A stretch of DNA of 64,000 bases from Gammaproteobacteria bacterium (GCA_030431985.1 JAUIIB010000001.1:62001-126000); one strand, 5' to 3'. Positions 8,645-19,139 are shown, numbered from the stretch's first letter. Made by a program: numbers and translations. Notes: generated from the letters alone by a model not told the origin.

Positions 8645-9472
8645 CTAAAACCGCCAGGATAATCCGGCGCCTGTTAACAAATCATCAGACCCATGATTCA
8701 GGCCGGTACCGACGCGTGCGTCGACCTGCAGATGATAAGTGAGTTGGTAGACTAAACCGGTTTGCACGAAGTGCGTATCCTGGATTGCTCGCTCAACGGG
8801 ATATAAGCCGAAGTATTCGACGAATCCTGACAGCGAGCTGGCAAGGTTAACACCTAAACCTAGCGATGAGGAGAATCGGGCGAAGCGTTTGTTTTTAGTA
8901 CTCGCACCGCCAACATTAGCCGTACCAAATGCAGAAAGTGTGTCATTGAATGCATATGACATGACGGCCTGTAATTCAGGATTGACGTGATTCGACGTGA
9001 TATTCTTGTCTCCAGTAGGAATGAAAAGCCGACCGACAACGGTAAATTGCGGTATCCATTTGCTTTGCTGAATGACTTGTTTTTTAAATCCCAAGGCTAG
9101 GTCGTTCAGGCCGTTAACTTTGTTTCCATGGTTGATATAGACCTGAGTAGGCCATTCTATCCGCGCCTCGAATGTTTCTGTGAGTCCGATACGAACCAGA
9201 GTTTCTGGAAAAGCATGTGTTGTGACATCGGGGTTTTTATCGTCGTAAGTAAAGGTATACCCCGTTTCAAATTGAACGTGCCCTTTAGGAACTGTCGTGA
9301 CATTCGGGCTGAACGAAGGCCGGTCTGTTGAGATAGGCCCGGTAAATGGAGCGGCTTCTCCGAAGGGCCAGGGCAAAGACCTATTGGATTCATCACTGGG
9401 TTTTTGCGCTGGGCTGTAAGTGCACCAAGTCAGTAACATTAAACTGACACAGATTTTTATCGTTGAATTCAT
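8645..9472 (-). CDS. Outer-membrane transporter-like protein (Phenol_MetA_deg family)
   Basis: 275 residues from the chosen ATG, which begins a normal signal peptide (NSTIKICVSLMLLTWC). An upstream in-frame ATG at 9499 would add nine residues with acidic character before it. The mature part opens with GPISTDRPSFSPN and has alternating beta strands ending in an aromatic WRF, the pattern of outer-membrane beta barrels in the family Pfam calls Phenol_MetA_deg, usually annotated only as transporter. A cysteine near the end of the hydrophobic stretch is not a convincing lipobox. Substrate unknown. Confidence 0.7.
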   Translation of the reverse strand: MNSTIKICVSLMLLTWCTYSPAQKPSDESNRSLPWPFGEAAPFTGPISTDRPSFSPNVTTVPKGHVQFETGYTFTYDDKNPDVTTHAFPETLVRIGLTETFEARIEWPTQVYINHGNKVNGLNDLALGFKKQVIQQSKWIPQFTVVGRLFIPTGDKNITSNHVNPELQAVMSYAFNDTLSAFGTANVGGASTKNKRFARFSSSLGLGVNLASSLSGFVEYFGLYPVERAIQDTHFVQTGLVYQLTYHLQVDARVGTGLNHGSDDLLTGAGLSWRF

Positions 9473-9654
9473 GGATGGTATTGGTGCATCAAATGTCATT
9501 TCTCAGGTTTAAATGCATACAGTCAGTATGTCGGTTGGATTAAGTATTGTAAAGCCTGGCTTGGGAAAAGGCGATACACCGAATTAAACCCGTTTGTCAT
9601 GACAGTATTGCAGGGAACGCAGAGAGAATTTCAAGGGAATTCCGATTTTTAAAT

Positions 9655-9684
9655 TTGGCTTAATAAACAATCAGCTGGTATAAT
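9655..9684 (+). promoter_or_regulatory. Putative typA promoter with extended -10
   Basis: TTGGCT at 9655-9660, an 18-base spacer, and TATAAT at 9679-9684 preceded by TGG, an extended -10 element. The predicted start lies about 43 bases before the typA ATG. Confidence 0.6.
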
Positions 9685-9733
9685 TCCGCCCCATCGGAAA
9701 ATCCGTAACCGTTTATTTTTGAGGAAAAACTGT

Positions 9734-11545
9734 ATGTCCCGTTCAATCCGTAATATTGCGATTATCGCTCATGTTGATCATGGCAAAACCACGCTGGTCG
9801 ATAAGCTCTTACATCAGGCGGGAACATTTGCGGCGCATCAGCAAATTTCCGAGCGTGTGATGGACTCCAACGATTTGGAACGTGAGCGCGGTATTACGAT
9901 TTTGTCCAAAAACTGCGCAATTGAGTACGCGGGTATTCATATCAATATTGTCGATACGCCAGGACATGCCGATTTTGGCGGGGAAGTGGAGCGCGTGTTA
10001 TCGATGGTGGATGGCGTGCTGCTACTCGTTGATGCGGTGGAGGGACCGATGCCGCAAACACGATTTGTAACCCGAAAAGCACTGGCACTGGGACTGAATC
10101 CAATTGTTGTGGTCAATAAGGTCGATCGGCCGGGTGCACGTCCGGACTGGGTGATTGATCAAACATTCGATTTGTTTGACAAATTGGGTGCCGATGACAA
10201 GCAGCTTGATTTTCCGGTAGTGTACGCATCGGCCTTGAATGGCTATGCTTCTCTGGATACCCGCGAGCCAGGCGACGACATGCGTCCGTTGTTTGATGTG
10301 ATTATCGATCATGTACAAGCCCCTGAAGGCGACCCAGATGAGCCGCTGCAACTGCAAATCAGTACTTTGGATTATTCGAGTTTTGTCGGGCGTATCGGAG
10401 TCGGGCGGATTCGGCGTGGGCGACTGAAACCCGGTCAGGAAGTTATGGTGATGACGGGTGAAAACGTTGCTAAAAAAAAGGTGAATCAGGTGCTTTGTTT
10501 TCATGGGCTTGAACGGGTTCAGATGACTGAGGCGATGGCTGGTGATATCGTGCTAATTAATGGTATTGAAGAACTCAGTATTGGTACGACTATAGCTGAT
10601 ACTGATCAGCCTGAGGCATTGCCTATCAGTATGGTTGATGAACCAACGATATCGATGACGTTTCAGGTCAATACATCACCGTTTGCCGGTCAGGAAGGTA
10701 AATTTGTAACCAGTCGTCAGCTGCGTGAGCGATTGGAGAAAGAACTGTTGACGAATGTTGCCTTGCGTATGGAAGAAACTGGCGATACCGACGCGTTTTT
10801 GGTTTCTGGACGCGGTGAATTGCACCTGACTATTTTGCTTGAAAATATGCGTCGTGAAGGTTATGAACTGGCCGTGTCGCGTCCCAGTGTTGTGGTGCGT
10901 GAAATCGACGGTGAAAAATGCGAGCCGTTTGAAATGTTGACGGTTGATGTAGAGGAAGACCATCAGGGCGCTGTGATGGAAGCACTGGGAGAACGGCGCG
11001 GCGAATTGCAGGACATGGTTTCCGATGGTAAAGGGCGAGCGCGGTTGGACTATCGCATTCCGGCGCGTGGCTTGATCGGTTTTCAATCAGATTTTTTGAC
11101 GATGACGCGCGGCACGGGCTTGATCAGTCATGTATTTGATGAGTTTGCGCCAAAGCGCTCGGACATTGCACCGCGTAAGAATGGCGTATTGATATCGGGC
11201 GAGCATGGCGAAGCTGTGGCTTATGCACTATGGAAACTGCAGGAGCGGGGCCGTATGTTTGTCAATCCGGGCGATAAACTGTATGAAGGCATGGTGATCG
11301 GTATTCACAGTCGAGATAATGACTTGGTAGTTAATCCTATTAAAGGCAAACAGCTGACCAATTTTCGTGCATCAGGAACCGACGAAGCGGTGACATTGAC
11401 CCCGCCAATACAATTGACACTGGAATCGGCCATTGAGTTTATCGCAGATGATGAGTTGGTTGAAATTACCCCCAAATCCATACGTATCCGCAAGCGGTTG
11501 CTATTGGAGCATGAACGAAAGCGCGCCTCGCGGGTAGCGGCCTAA
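9734..11545 (+). CDS. typA: Translational GTPase TypA/BipA
   Basis: 603 residues. G1 is AHVDHGKTT and the effector region follows in ERERGITI. G3 is DTPGHADF and G4 is [12 protein letters not shown]. Domains III and V and the TypA-specific C-terminal domain ([17 protein letters not shown]) are all present. It is a ribosome-associated GTPase needed under stress and for late 50S assembly. The ATG at 9734 follows GAGGAAAA. An in-frame TTG at 9719 would lie upstream of that ribosome site and is rejected. Confidence 0.96.
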   Translation: MSRSIRNIAIIAHVDHGKTTLVDKLLHQAGTFAAHQQISERVMDSNDLERERGITILSKNCAIEYAGIHINIVDTPGHADFGGEVERVLSMVDGVLLLVDAVEGPMPQTRFVTRKALALGLNPIVVVNKVDRPGARPDWVIDQTFDLFDKLGADDKQLDFPVVYASALNGYASLDTREPGDDMRPLFDVIIDHVQAPEGDPDEPLQLQISTLDYSSFVGRIGVGRIRRGRLKPGQEVMVMTGENVAKKKVNQVLCFHGLERVQMTEAMAGDIVLINGIEELSIGTTIADTDQPEALPISMVDEPTISMTFQVNTSPFAGQEGKFVTSRQLRERLEKELLTNVALRMEETGDTDAFLVSGRGELHLTILLENMRREGYELAVSRPSVVVREIDGEKCEPFEMLTVDVEEDHQGAVMEALGERRGELQDMVSDGKGRARLDYRIPARGLIGFQSDFLTMTRGTGLISHVFDEFAPKRSDIAPRKNGVLISGEHGEAVAYALWKLQERGRMFVNPGDKLYEGMVIGIHSRDNDLVVNPIKGKQLTNFRASGTDEAVTLTPPIQLTLESAIEFIADDELVEITPKSIRIRKRLLLEHERKRASRVAA

Positions 11546-11637
11546 GGTTATCTGTAAGTAGGAGTAGGGAACACAGATCAAAGTCGTTGGGAGAATATAA
11601 ACAGTAGGTAAGCCCTTGTCAGTTCTCATGTTTGATC

Positions 11638-11666
11638 TTGACAAGCCTGTGACTCAAGGGCAAAAT
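11638..11666 (+). promoter_or_regulatory. Putative promoter of the CAU tRNA
   Basis: A perfect TTGACA at 11638-11643, 17-base spacer, then CAAAAT at 11661-11666 (four of six positions of the -10 consensus). The start would be near 11673, about 16 bases before the mature tRNA 5' end. Confidence 0.6.
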
Positions 11667-11688
11667 GCTGCCTCTTATCTTTGCGCGT

Positions 11689-11764
11689 GGCGAATTAGCT
11701 CAGTGGTTAGAGCAGCGGAATCATAATCCGTTGGTCCGGGGTTCAAATCCCTGATTCGCCACCA
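11689..11764 (+). tRNA. tRNA with CAU anticodon, probably tRNA-Ile2 (lysidine type), else tRNA-Met
   Basis: A 76-base cloverleaf: acceptor GGCGAAT pairs ATTCGCC, the anticodon loop ATCATAA gives CAT at 11722-11724, and the encoded end is ACCA. The D-loop AGTGGTTA and the variable region TTGGTC match my memory of E. coli ileX (tRNA-Ile2, C34 changed to lysidine by TilS) more than elongator tRNA-Met. It is not the initiator, because the first pair G1-C72 is matched. Confidence 0.93.
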
Positions 11765-11824
11765 TCTTAACTATGTATTGTCTTTTTTATTTGAATTACC
11801 ATAAATGGTGTGTTCTGAAGTAAA

Positions 11825-12184
11825 ATGAACAAAAGGCGCGTGATTACATACGTGGTCTTTATCATACTAGTTTGTATGATCAGTTATGGCTATGCGCAGG
11901 CGGTCAGGAATTTTTCTGTGGACAGTCAGTTCGGCAGATTAAAGTCTCATGCCTATCCGGAATTTAGAATTGACAAAAAGAAATTAATTATGGGAATGGG
12001 CGGACAAATTCGTGATGCTAACAATCTCTTGATCCTGCCTACAATGTTGGAGAAAAATCGTCATAGGGGTTATGTCCGCTATCAGATTGACAATATGGGT
12101 CTTTTGCATCGTATTTGGTTCTTAACGCCTGAAGAAATCAAACTGGCTAAGGCCGAAGAAAAACTTCGCAAGAACGCAAAGTAG
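11825..12184 (+). CDS. Uncharacterised exported or membrane-anchored protein
   Basis: 119 residues, not recognised. Residues about 6-25 are hydrophobic (VITYVVFIILVCMISYGYA, then AQA) and read as a signal peptide or an N-terminal anchor. The rest is basic and contains a predicted short beta region and a charged helical tail (TPEEIKLAKAEEKLRKNAK). It lies 60 bp after the tRNA and 37 bp before miaB on the same strand, but nothing ties it to either functionally. Confidence 0.65.
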   Translation: MNKRRVITYVVFIILVCMISYGYAQAVRNFSVDSQFGRLKSHAYPEFRIDKKKLIMGMGGQIRDANNLLILPTMLEKNRHRGYVRYQIDNMGLLHRIWFLTPEEIKLAKAEEKLRKNAK

Positions 12185-12221
12185 ATGACAGTCCTGCATT
12201 ATTTTTTTGTTTGCCTTTGTC

Positions 12222-13550
12222 GTGAGTAAGAAACTTTATATTAAAACGTTTGGCTGCCAGATGAATGAGTATGATTCGGATAAAATGGCCGACGTACTGC
12301 ACGCTGCGCATGACATGGAATCTACAGATGACCCGGCTCAAGCCGACGTGATTTTGTTTAACACCTGTTCGGTGCGTGAAAAAGCTCAGGAAAAGGTTTT
12401 TCATGATCTCGGTCGAGTCAAGCACCTGAAAACCGGTAATCCCAGCTTACTTATCGGTGTTGGTGGATGTGTGGCCAGCCAGGAAGGCCGGGCAATAGTA
12501 AGTCGTGCGCCGTTTGTGGATATCGTTTTTGGTCCGCAAACCCTGCACCGCTTGCCGCAATTGATTGATGAGCGCCGAGCAACAGGACTATCTCAAGTTG
12601 ACGTTACATTTCCGGAAATTGAAAAATTTGATCATTTACCACCGGCGCGCACCGAAGGTGCAACGGCGTTTGTTTCAATTATGGAGGGTTGCAGTAAGTA
12701 TTGCAGTTTCTGCGTTGTACCTTATACGCGAGGCGAGGAGGTCTCCCGGCCACTGATAGATGTTTTAACCGAAATCGCAGTACTCGCCGACCAGGGTGTC
12801 AAGGAAGTTACATTGCTCGGACAGAATGTAAACGCGTATTTGGGCGTCATGGATGACGGGGAGATCGCCGATTTTACAATGTTGTTAGAATGTATTCATG
12901 ACATTCCTGGTATTGAACGCATTCGTTACACCACATCGCACCCCAAAGAATTTACCAAGCGTTTGACCGAAGCGTACAGCATGTTGCCGAAACTCGTCAG
13001 CCATTTGCATTTGCCGGTACAGTCGGGTTCGGATCGCGTGCTGGCTGCGATGAAACGTGGCTACAGTGTGCTTGAATACAAATCGATTGTGCGTAGATTG
13101 AGAGCTATACGCCCGGATATTTCATTATCTTCGGATTTTATTGTCGGCTTTCCGGGAGAAACACAAGACGATTTTGAGGCGACATTGCAGCTTGTCGAAG
13201 AAGTGGACTTTGATGACTCGTTTAGTTTTATTTATAGTGCACGTCCGGGTACGCCGGCGGCCGATTTAGTTGATAATACGTCACACTCGGTAAAATTGGA
13301 GCGATTACAGCAGCTGCAAGCTCAGATAAGTCAGCAGTCACGAAAAATAAGTCAGCGTATGGTCGGAAGTACGCAACGTATTCTGGTTGAAGGTACTTCG
13401 AAAAAAAATGCTGATGAATTTTCTGGCCGTACGGATAATAATCGTGTAGTTAATTTTGCCGGAAATAAAGATATGATTGGTCGGTTTATTGACGTTCAGA
13501 TCGTTGATGCGTTACCGCATTCTTTGCGCGGCGAAGTAATAGGTGCATAA
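12222..13550 (+). CDS. miaB: tRNA-2-methylthio-N6-dimethylallyladenosine synthase MiaB
   Basis: 442 residues from a GTG start. The N-terminal UPF0004 domain begins [17 protein letters not shown], with its cluster cysteines in [14 protein letters not shown] and GGCVA. The radical-SAM motif CSKYCSFC sits in the middle, and a TRAM domain closes the protein. It adds the methylthio group to A37 of tRNAs reading U-starting codons. The GTG at 12222 gives the N-terminus that aligns with E. coli MiaB. A TTG at 12207 would add five residues, and no clear ribosome site supports either. It precedes the phoH-ybeY-corC block, as in many proteobacteria. Confidence 0.96.
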   Translation: MSKKLYIKTFGCQMNEYDSDKMADVLHAAHDMESTDDPAQADVILFNTCSVREKAQEKVFHDLGRVKHLKTGNPSLLIGVGGCVASQEGRAIVSRAPFVDIVFGPQTLHRLPQLIDERRATGLSQVDVTFPEIEKFDHLPPARTEGATAFVSIMEGCSKYCSFCVVPYTRGEEVSRPLIDVLTEIAVLADQGVKEVTLLGQNVNAYLGVMDDGEIADFTMLLECIHDIPGIERIRYTTSHPKEFTKRLTEAYSMLPKLVSHLHLPVQSGSDRVLAAMKRGYSVLEYKSIVRRLRAIRPDISLSSDFIVGFPGETQDDFEATLQLVEEVDFDDSFSFIYSARPGTPAADLVDNTSHSVKLERLQQLQAQISQQSRKISQRMVGSTQRILVEGTSKKNADEFSGRTDNNRVVNFAGNKDMIGRFIDVQIVDALPHSLRGEVIGA

Positions 13551-13617
13551 AAAATGTGCATTTTGCTTGCAATGTTGACGTTGTGCTGAGAGAATCGGGG
13601 TGTCTTGATAGTATTAT

Positions 13618-14619
13618 TTGACATTGAAACAGAAACCTATAGAGATCTCATTTACACCTGCAGATAACCAACGGCTGGCGAATTTGTGTGGTGCGCTTGA
13701 CGAAAATCTGAAACAAGTCGAAACGGCCTTAGATGTAACGATTTCCCGGCGTGGGGAACGTTTTAGTCTGCACGGTAAATCGGATCAGACACAGCTCGCT
13801 GCACAGGTTTTAAAGCAGTTTTACAATCAATCCCGCCAACATTTAAGTCTTGAGCAAATTCAGCTCGGTCTTATAGAGGTTAAGAATCCTGGAAAAAGCA
13901 AAAAACAGAATAACCAGGGCGACTTGTCCGAGTTAGATAAAGATTCGCCGGTATTAATGACGCGGCGTACCAACTTGTACGGACGCACGCAACGTCAGGC
14001 ACAATACCTGAAACAAATTCAGAATCACGATATTACGTTCGCTATCGGTCCTGCTGGAACGGGTAAAACCTATCTGGCGGTTGCCAGTGCTGTAGATGCA
14101 TTGGAACGTGAGCAGGTTACGCGTCTGGTGCTAGTTAGACCAGCGGTTGAAGCTGGTGAACGTTTGGGTTTTTTGCCGGGGGATATGACGCAGAAAGTGG
14201 ACCCTTATCTGCGACCGCTTTACGATGCGTTGTATGATTTAATGGGTTTTGACAAAACCAGTAAACAGTTTGATCGCCAGGTTATAGAAATTGCCCCGCT
14301 TGCTTTTATGCGTGGGCGTACATTGAATCAATCATTCGTTATTCTGGATGAAGCGCAAAACACGACGCCGGAGCAGATGAAAATGTTTCTGACTCGAATT
14401 GGGTTTGGTTCGAAGGCGGTAATCACCGGCGATATTACCCAGATTGATTTGCCGAAGCATCAGAAAAGCGGTTTGACCGAGGTTAAAGAAGTGCTTAAAA
14501 ATATTCGTGGTATTGCTTTTACCCATTTTGGTTCGGAAGATGTTGTACGGCATCCGCTCGTTCAACGTATTGTCGACGCTTATGAGAAGCACGATCAGAA
14601 AAAGCAAAATACCGAATGA
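13618..14619 (+). CDS. ybeZ: PhoH-like ATPase (YbeZ)
   Basis: 333 residues. An N-terminal KH-like segment comes first (about 1-90). The PhoH ATPase domain follows with Walker A GPAGTGKTY near residue 145 and Walker B FVILDEAQN. YbeZ acts with the endoribonuclease YbeY in rRNA maturation and ribosome quality control. The best-fitting start is a TTG at 13618 that directly follows an AT-rich stretch. No ATG exists in the N-terminal part without losing the conserved region. ybeY follows 21 bp downstream. Confidence 0.92.
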   Translation: MTLKQKPIEISFTPADNQRLANLCGALDENLKQVETALDVTISRRGERFSLHGKSDQTQLAAQVLKQFYNQSRQHLSLEQIQLGLIEVKNPGKSKKQNNQGDLSELDKDSPVLMTRRTNLYGRTQRQAQYLKQIQNHDITFAIGPAGTGKTYLAVASAVDALEREQVTRLVLVRPAVEAGERLGFLPGDMTQKVDPYLRPLYDALYDLMGFDKTSKQFDRQVIEIAPLAFMRGRTLNQSFVILDEAQNTTPEQMKMFLTRIGFGSKAVITGDITQIDLPKHQKSGLTEVKEVLKNIRGIAFTHFGSEDVVRHPLVQRIVDAYEKHDQKKQNTE

Positions 14620-14640
14620 ATTTGCGAAATTTAGTTGACG

Positions 14641-15108
14641 ATGCGACAGTCTTTTAGACTTGTCGTACAATATGCCGTGGAGAACGTACTGTCCGTGGAA
14701 TTGCCAACTCGCAGTCAATTGAGGCGCTGGGTAAAGCTGACGTTGGAGCAGGAAGCAGAGGTTGTTATCCGCTTTGTAACCGTAGCAGAAGGGCGTGGTT
14801 TAAATCGTCGCTATCGGGGCAAGGATTACGCAACTAATGTTCTGACTTTTGTTTATGACGACACCGATCCGCTATCGGGGGATATTGTGCTATGTGTGCC
14901 CGTAATCAATCAAGAAGCACGGCAACAGCATAAGTCACTTACGGCGCATTGTGCACATCTGGTCATACATGGTATTTTACATTTACAAGGTTATGATCAT
15001 GTTGAGGACGATGAGGCAATGCTTATGGAAAGCAGGGAAACAGCAATCTTGGCACGGCTTGGCATTCAAGATCCTTACGCGGAATTTCCATCCTTAATGA
15101 CAGATTAG
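14641..15108 (+). CDS. ybeY: Endoribonuclease YbeY
   Basis: 155 residues with the zinc-binding motif H-x3-H-x5-H in the stretch HGILHLQGYDH (near residue 112), plus the family's NVLTFVYDD region. YbeY is a single-strand endoribonuclease for 16S rRNA 3' maturation and ribosome quality control. The ATG at 14641 is preferred to a TTG six bases upstream. It lies between ybeZ and the CorC gene in the usual order. Confidence 0.94.
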   Translation: MRQSFRLVVQYAVENVLSVELPTRSQLRRWVKLTLEQEAEVVIRFVTVAEGRGLNRRYRGKDYATNVLTFVYDDTDPLSGDIVLCVPVINQEARQQHKSLTAHCAHLVIHGILHLQGYDHVEDDEAMLMESRETAILARLGIQDPYAEFPSLMTD

Positions 15109-15160
15109 CGTATTGAATTTAATTTTAATATGTATCTTATCAATTACTTATCAATGAAAT

Positions 15161-16012
15161 ATGGACGACCCCTCGCCTAAAACGGGTTGGCTTGAGCGTG
15201 TTAGTTCGATGCTCATGCGTGAACCCGAAGACCGGAAGCAACTGATCACTTTGTTACATTCTGCTTTTGAACGCAATTTGCTCGATTCGGACGCCCTTAG
15301 TATGATCGAGGGTGTTATGCAGGTATCTGAAATGCAGGCGCGGGATATTATGGTTCCGCGTTCTCAAATGGACGTCATCGATATCAGCCAGAAGCCAGAC
15401 GAGTTCATCCCATTTGTTATTGAAACCGCCCATTCACGTTTTCCCGTAACTGAAGGGTGTGAAGATAATGTGATTGGTATTCTACTGGCGAAGGATTTGC
15501 TGCGTTACTATGCAAGCGAAGAAGAATTTAATCTGCGCGATATGCTGCGTCCAGTTGTTTTTATTCCCGAATCAAAGCAATTGAATATCTTATTGAAGGA
15601 TTTTCGTAAAAACAGGAATCATATTGCCATTGTTGTGAATGAATATGGCGGTGTTGCGGGGTTGATAACCATCGAAGATGTGCTCGAGCAGATAGTTGGT
15701 GAAATCGAGGATGAATATGATTTCGATGAAGATGAAGATAACATTGTTCAGGAAGAGGTAAACAGTTATCGAATCAAAGCGATAACGGAAATTAATAATT
15801 TTAATGAAATTGTGGGGACCCAATTCGGTGATGAGGATTACGATACAGTCGGTGGATTGGTGCTCAGCAAGTTTGGGCGATTGCCAAGCCGAGACGAATC
15901 TATTGTTATCGATGATTTCAGATTTACGGTGTTAAGCGCAGATAGCCGCAGGCTATATATACTGAAAGTTGAAAAAATTGTGCCCGAGCCTGATCTTATT
16001 ACAGGTCATTAA
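15161..16012 (+). CDS. ybeX: CorC/YbeX-type CBS-domain protein
   Basis: 283 residues: an N-terminal helix, two CBS domains (about 60-190, including MVPRSQMDVIDI, ITIEDVLEQIVGEIEDEYD) and a C-terminal CorC_HlyC transporter-associated domain. There is no membrane segment, so it is the soluble YbeX/CorC type linked to magnesium homeostasis and ribosome metabolism. It completes the ybeZ-ybeY-ybeX unit. Here recJ follows in place of the lnt gene found in E. coli. Confidence 0.92.
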   Translation: MDDPSPKTGWLERVSSMLMREPEDRKQLITLLHSAFERNLLDSDALSMIEGVMQVSEMQARDIMVPRSQMDVIDISQKPDEFIPFVIETAHSRFPVTEGCEDNVIGILLAKDLLRYYASEEEFNLRDMLRPVVFIPESKQLNILLKDFRKNRNHIAIVVNEYGGVAGLITIEDVLEQIVGEIEDEYDFDEDEDNIVQEEVNSYRIKAITEINNFNEIVGTQFGDEDYDTVGGLVLSKFGRLPSRDESIVIDDFRFTVLSADSRRLYILKVEKIVPEPDLITGH

Positions 16013-16061
16013 AATAATGAGCCTTCTTTTATCGTGTGATTTGGAAAATAGAACCCGATAA

Positions 16062-17825
16062 ATGTCGAAAATTACCACGCGTTCATTTGACTCCCAGGCA
16101 TTTGATACATTACGTCGCAGCGGACTCTCGCCGATTCTGGCGCGGATTTATGCTGCACGTGGTATAGCAAGTTCAGCGCAGCTTGAAACGGCTCTGGCGC
16201 GTCTGATTTCCTTTGATCAATTCAAAAATATCGATCAAATGGCCTGTTTATTGGCTGATGCGATTGAAGCTGAAAAACGCTTACTCATTATTGCCGATTA
16301 TGATTCTGACGGTGCAACCGCCTGTGCCGTGGGGATTCGAATCTTACAGAAATTCGGTGCTGTTGTTGATTACCTGGTGCCCAATCGTTTTGAATTTGGT
16401 TATGGTCTGACACCTGAAATTGTTCATCTTGCACATACTACCCGGCAGCCGGACATGTTGATTACGGTGGATAATGGTATTGCAAGTGTCGATGGCGTGC
16501 AAAAGGCTAAATCACTAGGTATGGATGTGCTGATTACCGACCACCATTTGCCAGGTGATGAACTACCCGATGCAACGTCCATTATCAACCCCAACCAACC
16601 CGGCTGTACGTTTCCAAGCAAGAGTATTGCTGGTGTAGGCGTTATTTTCTACCTTATGCTGGCGTTACGCGTGGAACTGCGGAAACGAGGTGCATTTAAA
16701 AATAAACAGGAACCCAATTTGGCGAGTTATTTGGATCTGGTTGCGCTCGGAACGGTAGCTGATGTCGTTAAGCTTGATGGCAATAATCGAATTCTGGTAC
16801 AGCAAGGCCTGAAACGTATTCAACAGGGTTTGGCGTGTGCAGGCATTCAAGCACTATTGAATGTTGCGGGACGTAAAATGCGACAAACAACGACATACGA
16901 TTTGGGGTTTATTCTAGGGCCACGGTTAAATGCTGCCGGTCGTCTTGATGATATGTCGTTGGGCATTGAATGTCTGATTACTGATGATATGGCTAAAGCT
17001 GTAGATATCGCACGGCAATTGGATACACTGAATGTCCAACGCCGTGAAATCGAATCAAACATGCAGGATGACGCATTGTCAAAGCTTGAAGATTTATTGC
17101 ATGCAGAACGTGCGCAAATTCAGAGTACCTATAGTGTATGTTTGTTCGATCACAATTGGCATCAGGGTGTAATAGGAATTCTAGCATCGCGCATTAAGGA
17201 TAAGTATCATCGCCCTGTTATAATTTTTGCGCCGGGTTCTGATGGTGAAATGAAGGGTTCCGGGCGTTCGATTCCAGGTTTTCATTTGCGTGATGCATTA
17301 GATCTGGTCTCCAAGCGTTTCCCAGGGCTTATTGTTAAATTTGGGGGTCATGCTGCTGCAGCCGGTTTAACGATTCATATCGATTGTTTTGAGGAGTTTT
17401 GTAAAGCATTCGAAACGGTAGCACAGCTTCTGTTGACAGAAAAAGACATGACACGAATTATTGAAACAGACGGTGATTTGAACGAATCAGAGATGAATAT
17501 GGAATTGGCACAACATTTAACGCACCAGGTCTGGGGGCAAGGATTTCCACAACCGACTTTTAATGCGAGTTTTTGTGTCGAGAGTCAGCGTGTTGTTGGT
17601 GAGAAGCATTTAAAACTGAAACTTAAAAAAGAATCTTCTAACGGTGAAACAATACCGGTATCCAATCACACTACCTATGATGCAATTTTGTTTTTTCATA
17701 ATGAACCGCTGCCTGATGTGATCGACGCTGTTTATCGGCTGCAGATCAATGAATTTAACGGTCGGAAGTCTCTGCAATTATTGCTGGAGCACTGGTCGCA
17801 AGTAGAGGTGCAAACAGTTAGCTGA
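16062..17825 (+). CDS. recJ: Single-stranded-DNA-specific exonuclease RecJ
   Basis: 587 residues of the DHH phosphoesterase family. Motif I is DYDSDGATA, motif II is ITVDNGIAS, and motif III is TDHHLPGDELP. The DHHA1 domain has KFGGHAAAAGLTI, and an OB-fold tail follows. It degrades 5' single-stranded ends in recombination and mismatch repair. The length matches the family. It starts 49 bp after ybeX and is convergent with the L,D-transpeptidase gene. Confidence 0.96.
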   Translation: MSKITTRSFDSQAFDTLRRSGLSPILARIYAARGIASSAQLETALARLISFDQFKNIDQMACLLADAIEAEKRLLIIADYDSDGATACAVGIRILQKFGAVVDYLVPNRFEFGYGLTPEIVHLAHTTRQPDMLITVDNGIASVDGVQKAKSLGMDVLITDHHLPGDELPDATSIINPNQPGCTFPSKSIAGVGVIFYLMLALRVELRKRGAFKNKQEPNLASYLDLVALGTVADVVKLDGNNRILVQQGLKRIQQGLACAGIQALLNVAGRKMRQTTTYDLGFILGPRLNAAGRLDDMSLGIECLITDDMAKAVDIARQLDTLNVQRREIESNMQDDALSKLEDLLHAERAQIQSTYSVCLFDHNWHQGVIGILASRIKDKYHRPVIIFAPGSDGEMKGSGRSIPGFHLRDALDLVSKRFPGLIVKFGGHAAAAGLTIHIDCFEEFCKAFETVAQLLLTEKDMTRIIETDGDLNESEMNMELAQHLTHQVWGQGFPQPTFNASFCVESQRVVGEKHLKLKLKKESSNGETIPVSNHTTYDAILFFHNEPLPDVIDAVYRLQINEFNGRKSLQLLLEHWSQVEVQTVS

Positions 17826-17889
17826 CATCATTGCGACAGCTGGGCAAAGAGATTTGGTATGACACGTTTTTGTTTTGTTTTTTGTAAAA

Positions 17890-18852
17890 TTAATCAACTG
17901 ATTGCGTACGCGAGATTAAAACAGGCATTCCTTTCTTTTCCTGAATAGCCTTTTCAAGTGCTTCATGGTCGATTTCGAAATCGATGGACAGATGTTTTAG
18001 GCTTTTCTTGGTTTTTAGGAATTCGTTAAGCGTTTCATGAACGGTTTCCGGATAATTGGTGTATTTTGTATTATCTTCTTCCAGTGGCGGATGGAGTTCA
18101 ATATAGAGTTGATCGAGTAACCAGCCAAATTTGATGGGTTGATTGATAATATTGACCTGAGTGCCAATTGGTACCTTATCAAATAAATTCTCGATATCTT
18201 CGGGATACAACCGAATGCAGCCTGATGAAACACGCATACCGACGCCATAGGGTTTAATCGTTCCATGGATAAGATAACTGCCTGAGCCGATGCTCAATCG
18301 CATCGCATAACGGCCCAATGGATTGTCAGGTCCGGGTGGAACAATGTCGGGAAGTGGCGGGTCACCATTTGCAATTCTGTTTTTTTTGATCGATTCAGGT
18401 GGAATCCAGGTTGGATCTTTCCTTTTCTCGGTAATTTTTGATAATCCCAAGGGAGTTTCCCAGTCCATGCGGCCAATGCCAATTGGGAAAGTCATAACTG
18501 TCGGTGTGCCATTCTTTTTGGATTTTGGGAAATAATAAAGTCGCATTTCAGGTAAATTTATGATCAGTCCTTTACGCGCGACTTGTGGAAAAATATGTCT
18601 GCTGGGGAGGACCACTTTCGAACCATCATCAGGCATCCAGCGATCGATGTCAGGGTTAGCGAGTACAATTTCTGTTTGCCCAATGTCGTAGACGCGAGCG
18701 ATATCCAGCAATGTGTCTTTCCGGCCAGCTTGTGTTGTGCGTATTTGACCAAAAAGATCAATGTGTGCGGGTGGCAACATCCATGTTTCGGCCAGTGCGG
18801 CTTGAAATGAGAAATTAGAAGTAATTAGAAGCAGCAACAAATATCTATACAT
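17890..18852 (-). CDS. L,D-transpeptidase (YkuD domain) with LysM
   Basis: 320 residues with a signal peptide (1-21, ending ALA). A LysM-like peptidoglycan-binding segment is at about 42-84. The YkuD domain has the catalytic triad pattern H196 (HGT), C212 and R214 in SSGCIRL. It would form 3-3 peptidoglycan cross-links or attach proteins to the wall in the periplasm. The arrangement resembles the ErfK/YbiS/YnhG group. A lysine- and glutamate-rich C-terminus extends past the domain. It is a single gene. Confidence 0.92.
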   Translation of the reverse strand: MYRYLLLLLITSNFSFQAALAETWMLPPAHIDLFGQIRTTQAGRKDTLLDIARVYDIGQTEIVLANPDIDRWMPDDGSKVVLPSRHIFPQVARKGLIINLPEMRLYYFPKSKKNGTPTVMTFPIGIGRMDWETPLGLSKITEKRKDPTWIPPESIKKNRIANGDPPLPDIVPPGPDNPLGRYAMRLSIGSGSYLIHGTIKPYGVGMRVSSGCIRLYPEDIENLFDKVPIGTQVNIINQPIKFGWLLDQLYIELHPPLEEDNTKYTNYPETVHETLNEFLKTKKSLKHLSIDFEIDHEALEKAIQEKKGMPVLISRTQSVD

Positions 18853-19107
18853 AAGCTATTCTCGCCTGCAGATGGAAGAGCGCGATAGTGTGAATGACCG
18901 CGAAATGATAACTGATTTTTTTTGTTTAAAACAGATGAAGATGTAGATCTTATATTGGTTCAGCTAGCCAATATTCATCTAAATTTATAGAGATTTTGTT
19001 AAAAGACAGGGTGTAATGCACTGTTTATGGGTCTTTAATAATATGATGATATAACCGCAGTAGCGCAGGAGTGAAGTAAAACGAGATAGTGGTGGATTTG
19101 TGAGATA

Positions 19108-19139
19108 GGCTGGACCCGTGAATCAAAGCGGGCCCAGCC
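19108..19139 (-). terminator. Strong hairpin after the 85-residue exported protein gene
   Basis: An 11-bp stem with one G-U wobble on the transcribed strand, arms at 19108-19118 and 19129-19139 around a 10-base loop, six bases past the stop codon of the minus-strand gene. No good T tract follows, so it may be a weak terminator or an mRNA 3' stabiliser. Confidence 0.55.

Noticed and set aside
8645-9499. Outer-membrane protein start at 9499
   Set aside because: It would place acidic residues before the signal peptide core; the ATG at 9472 gives a normal signal sequence, though neither has a good ribosome site.
10022-10504. 160-codon minus-strand frame inside typA
   Set aside because: Antisense shadow of a highly conserved GTPase gene.
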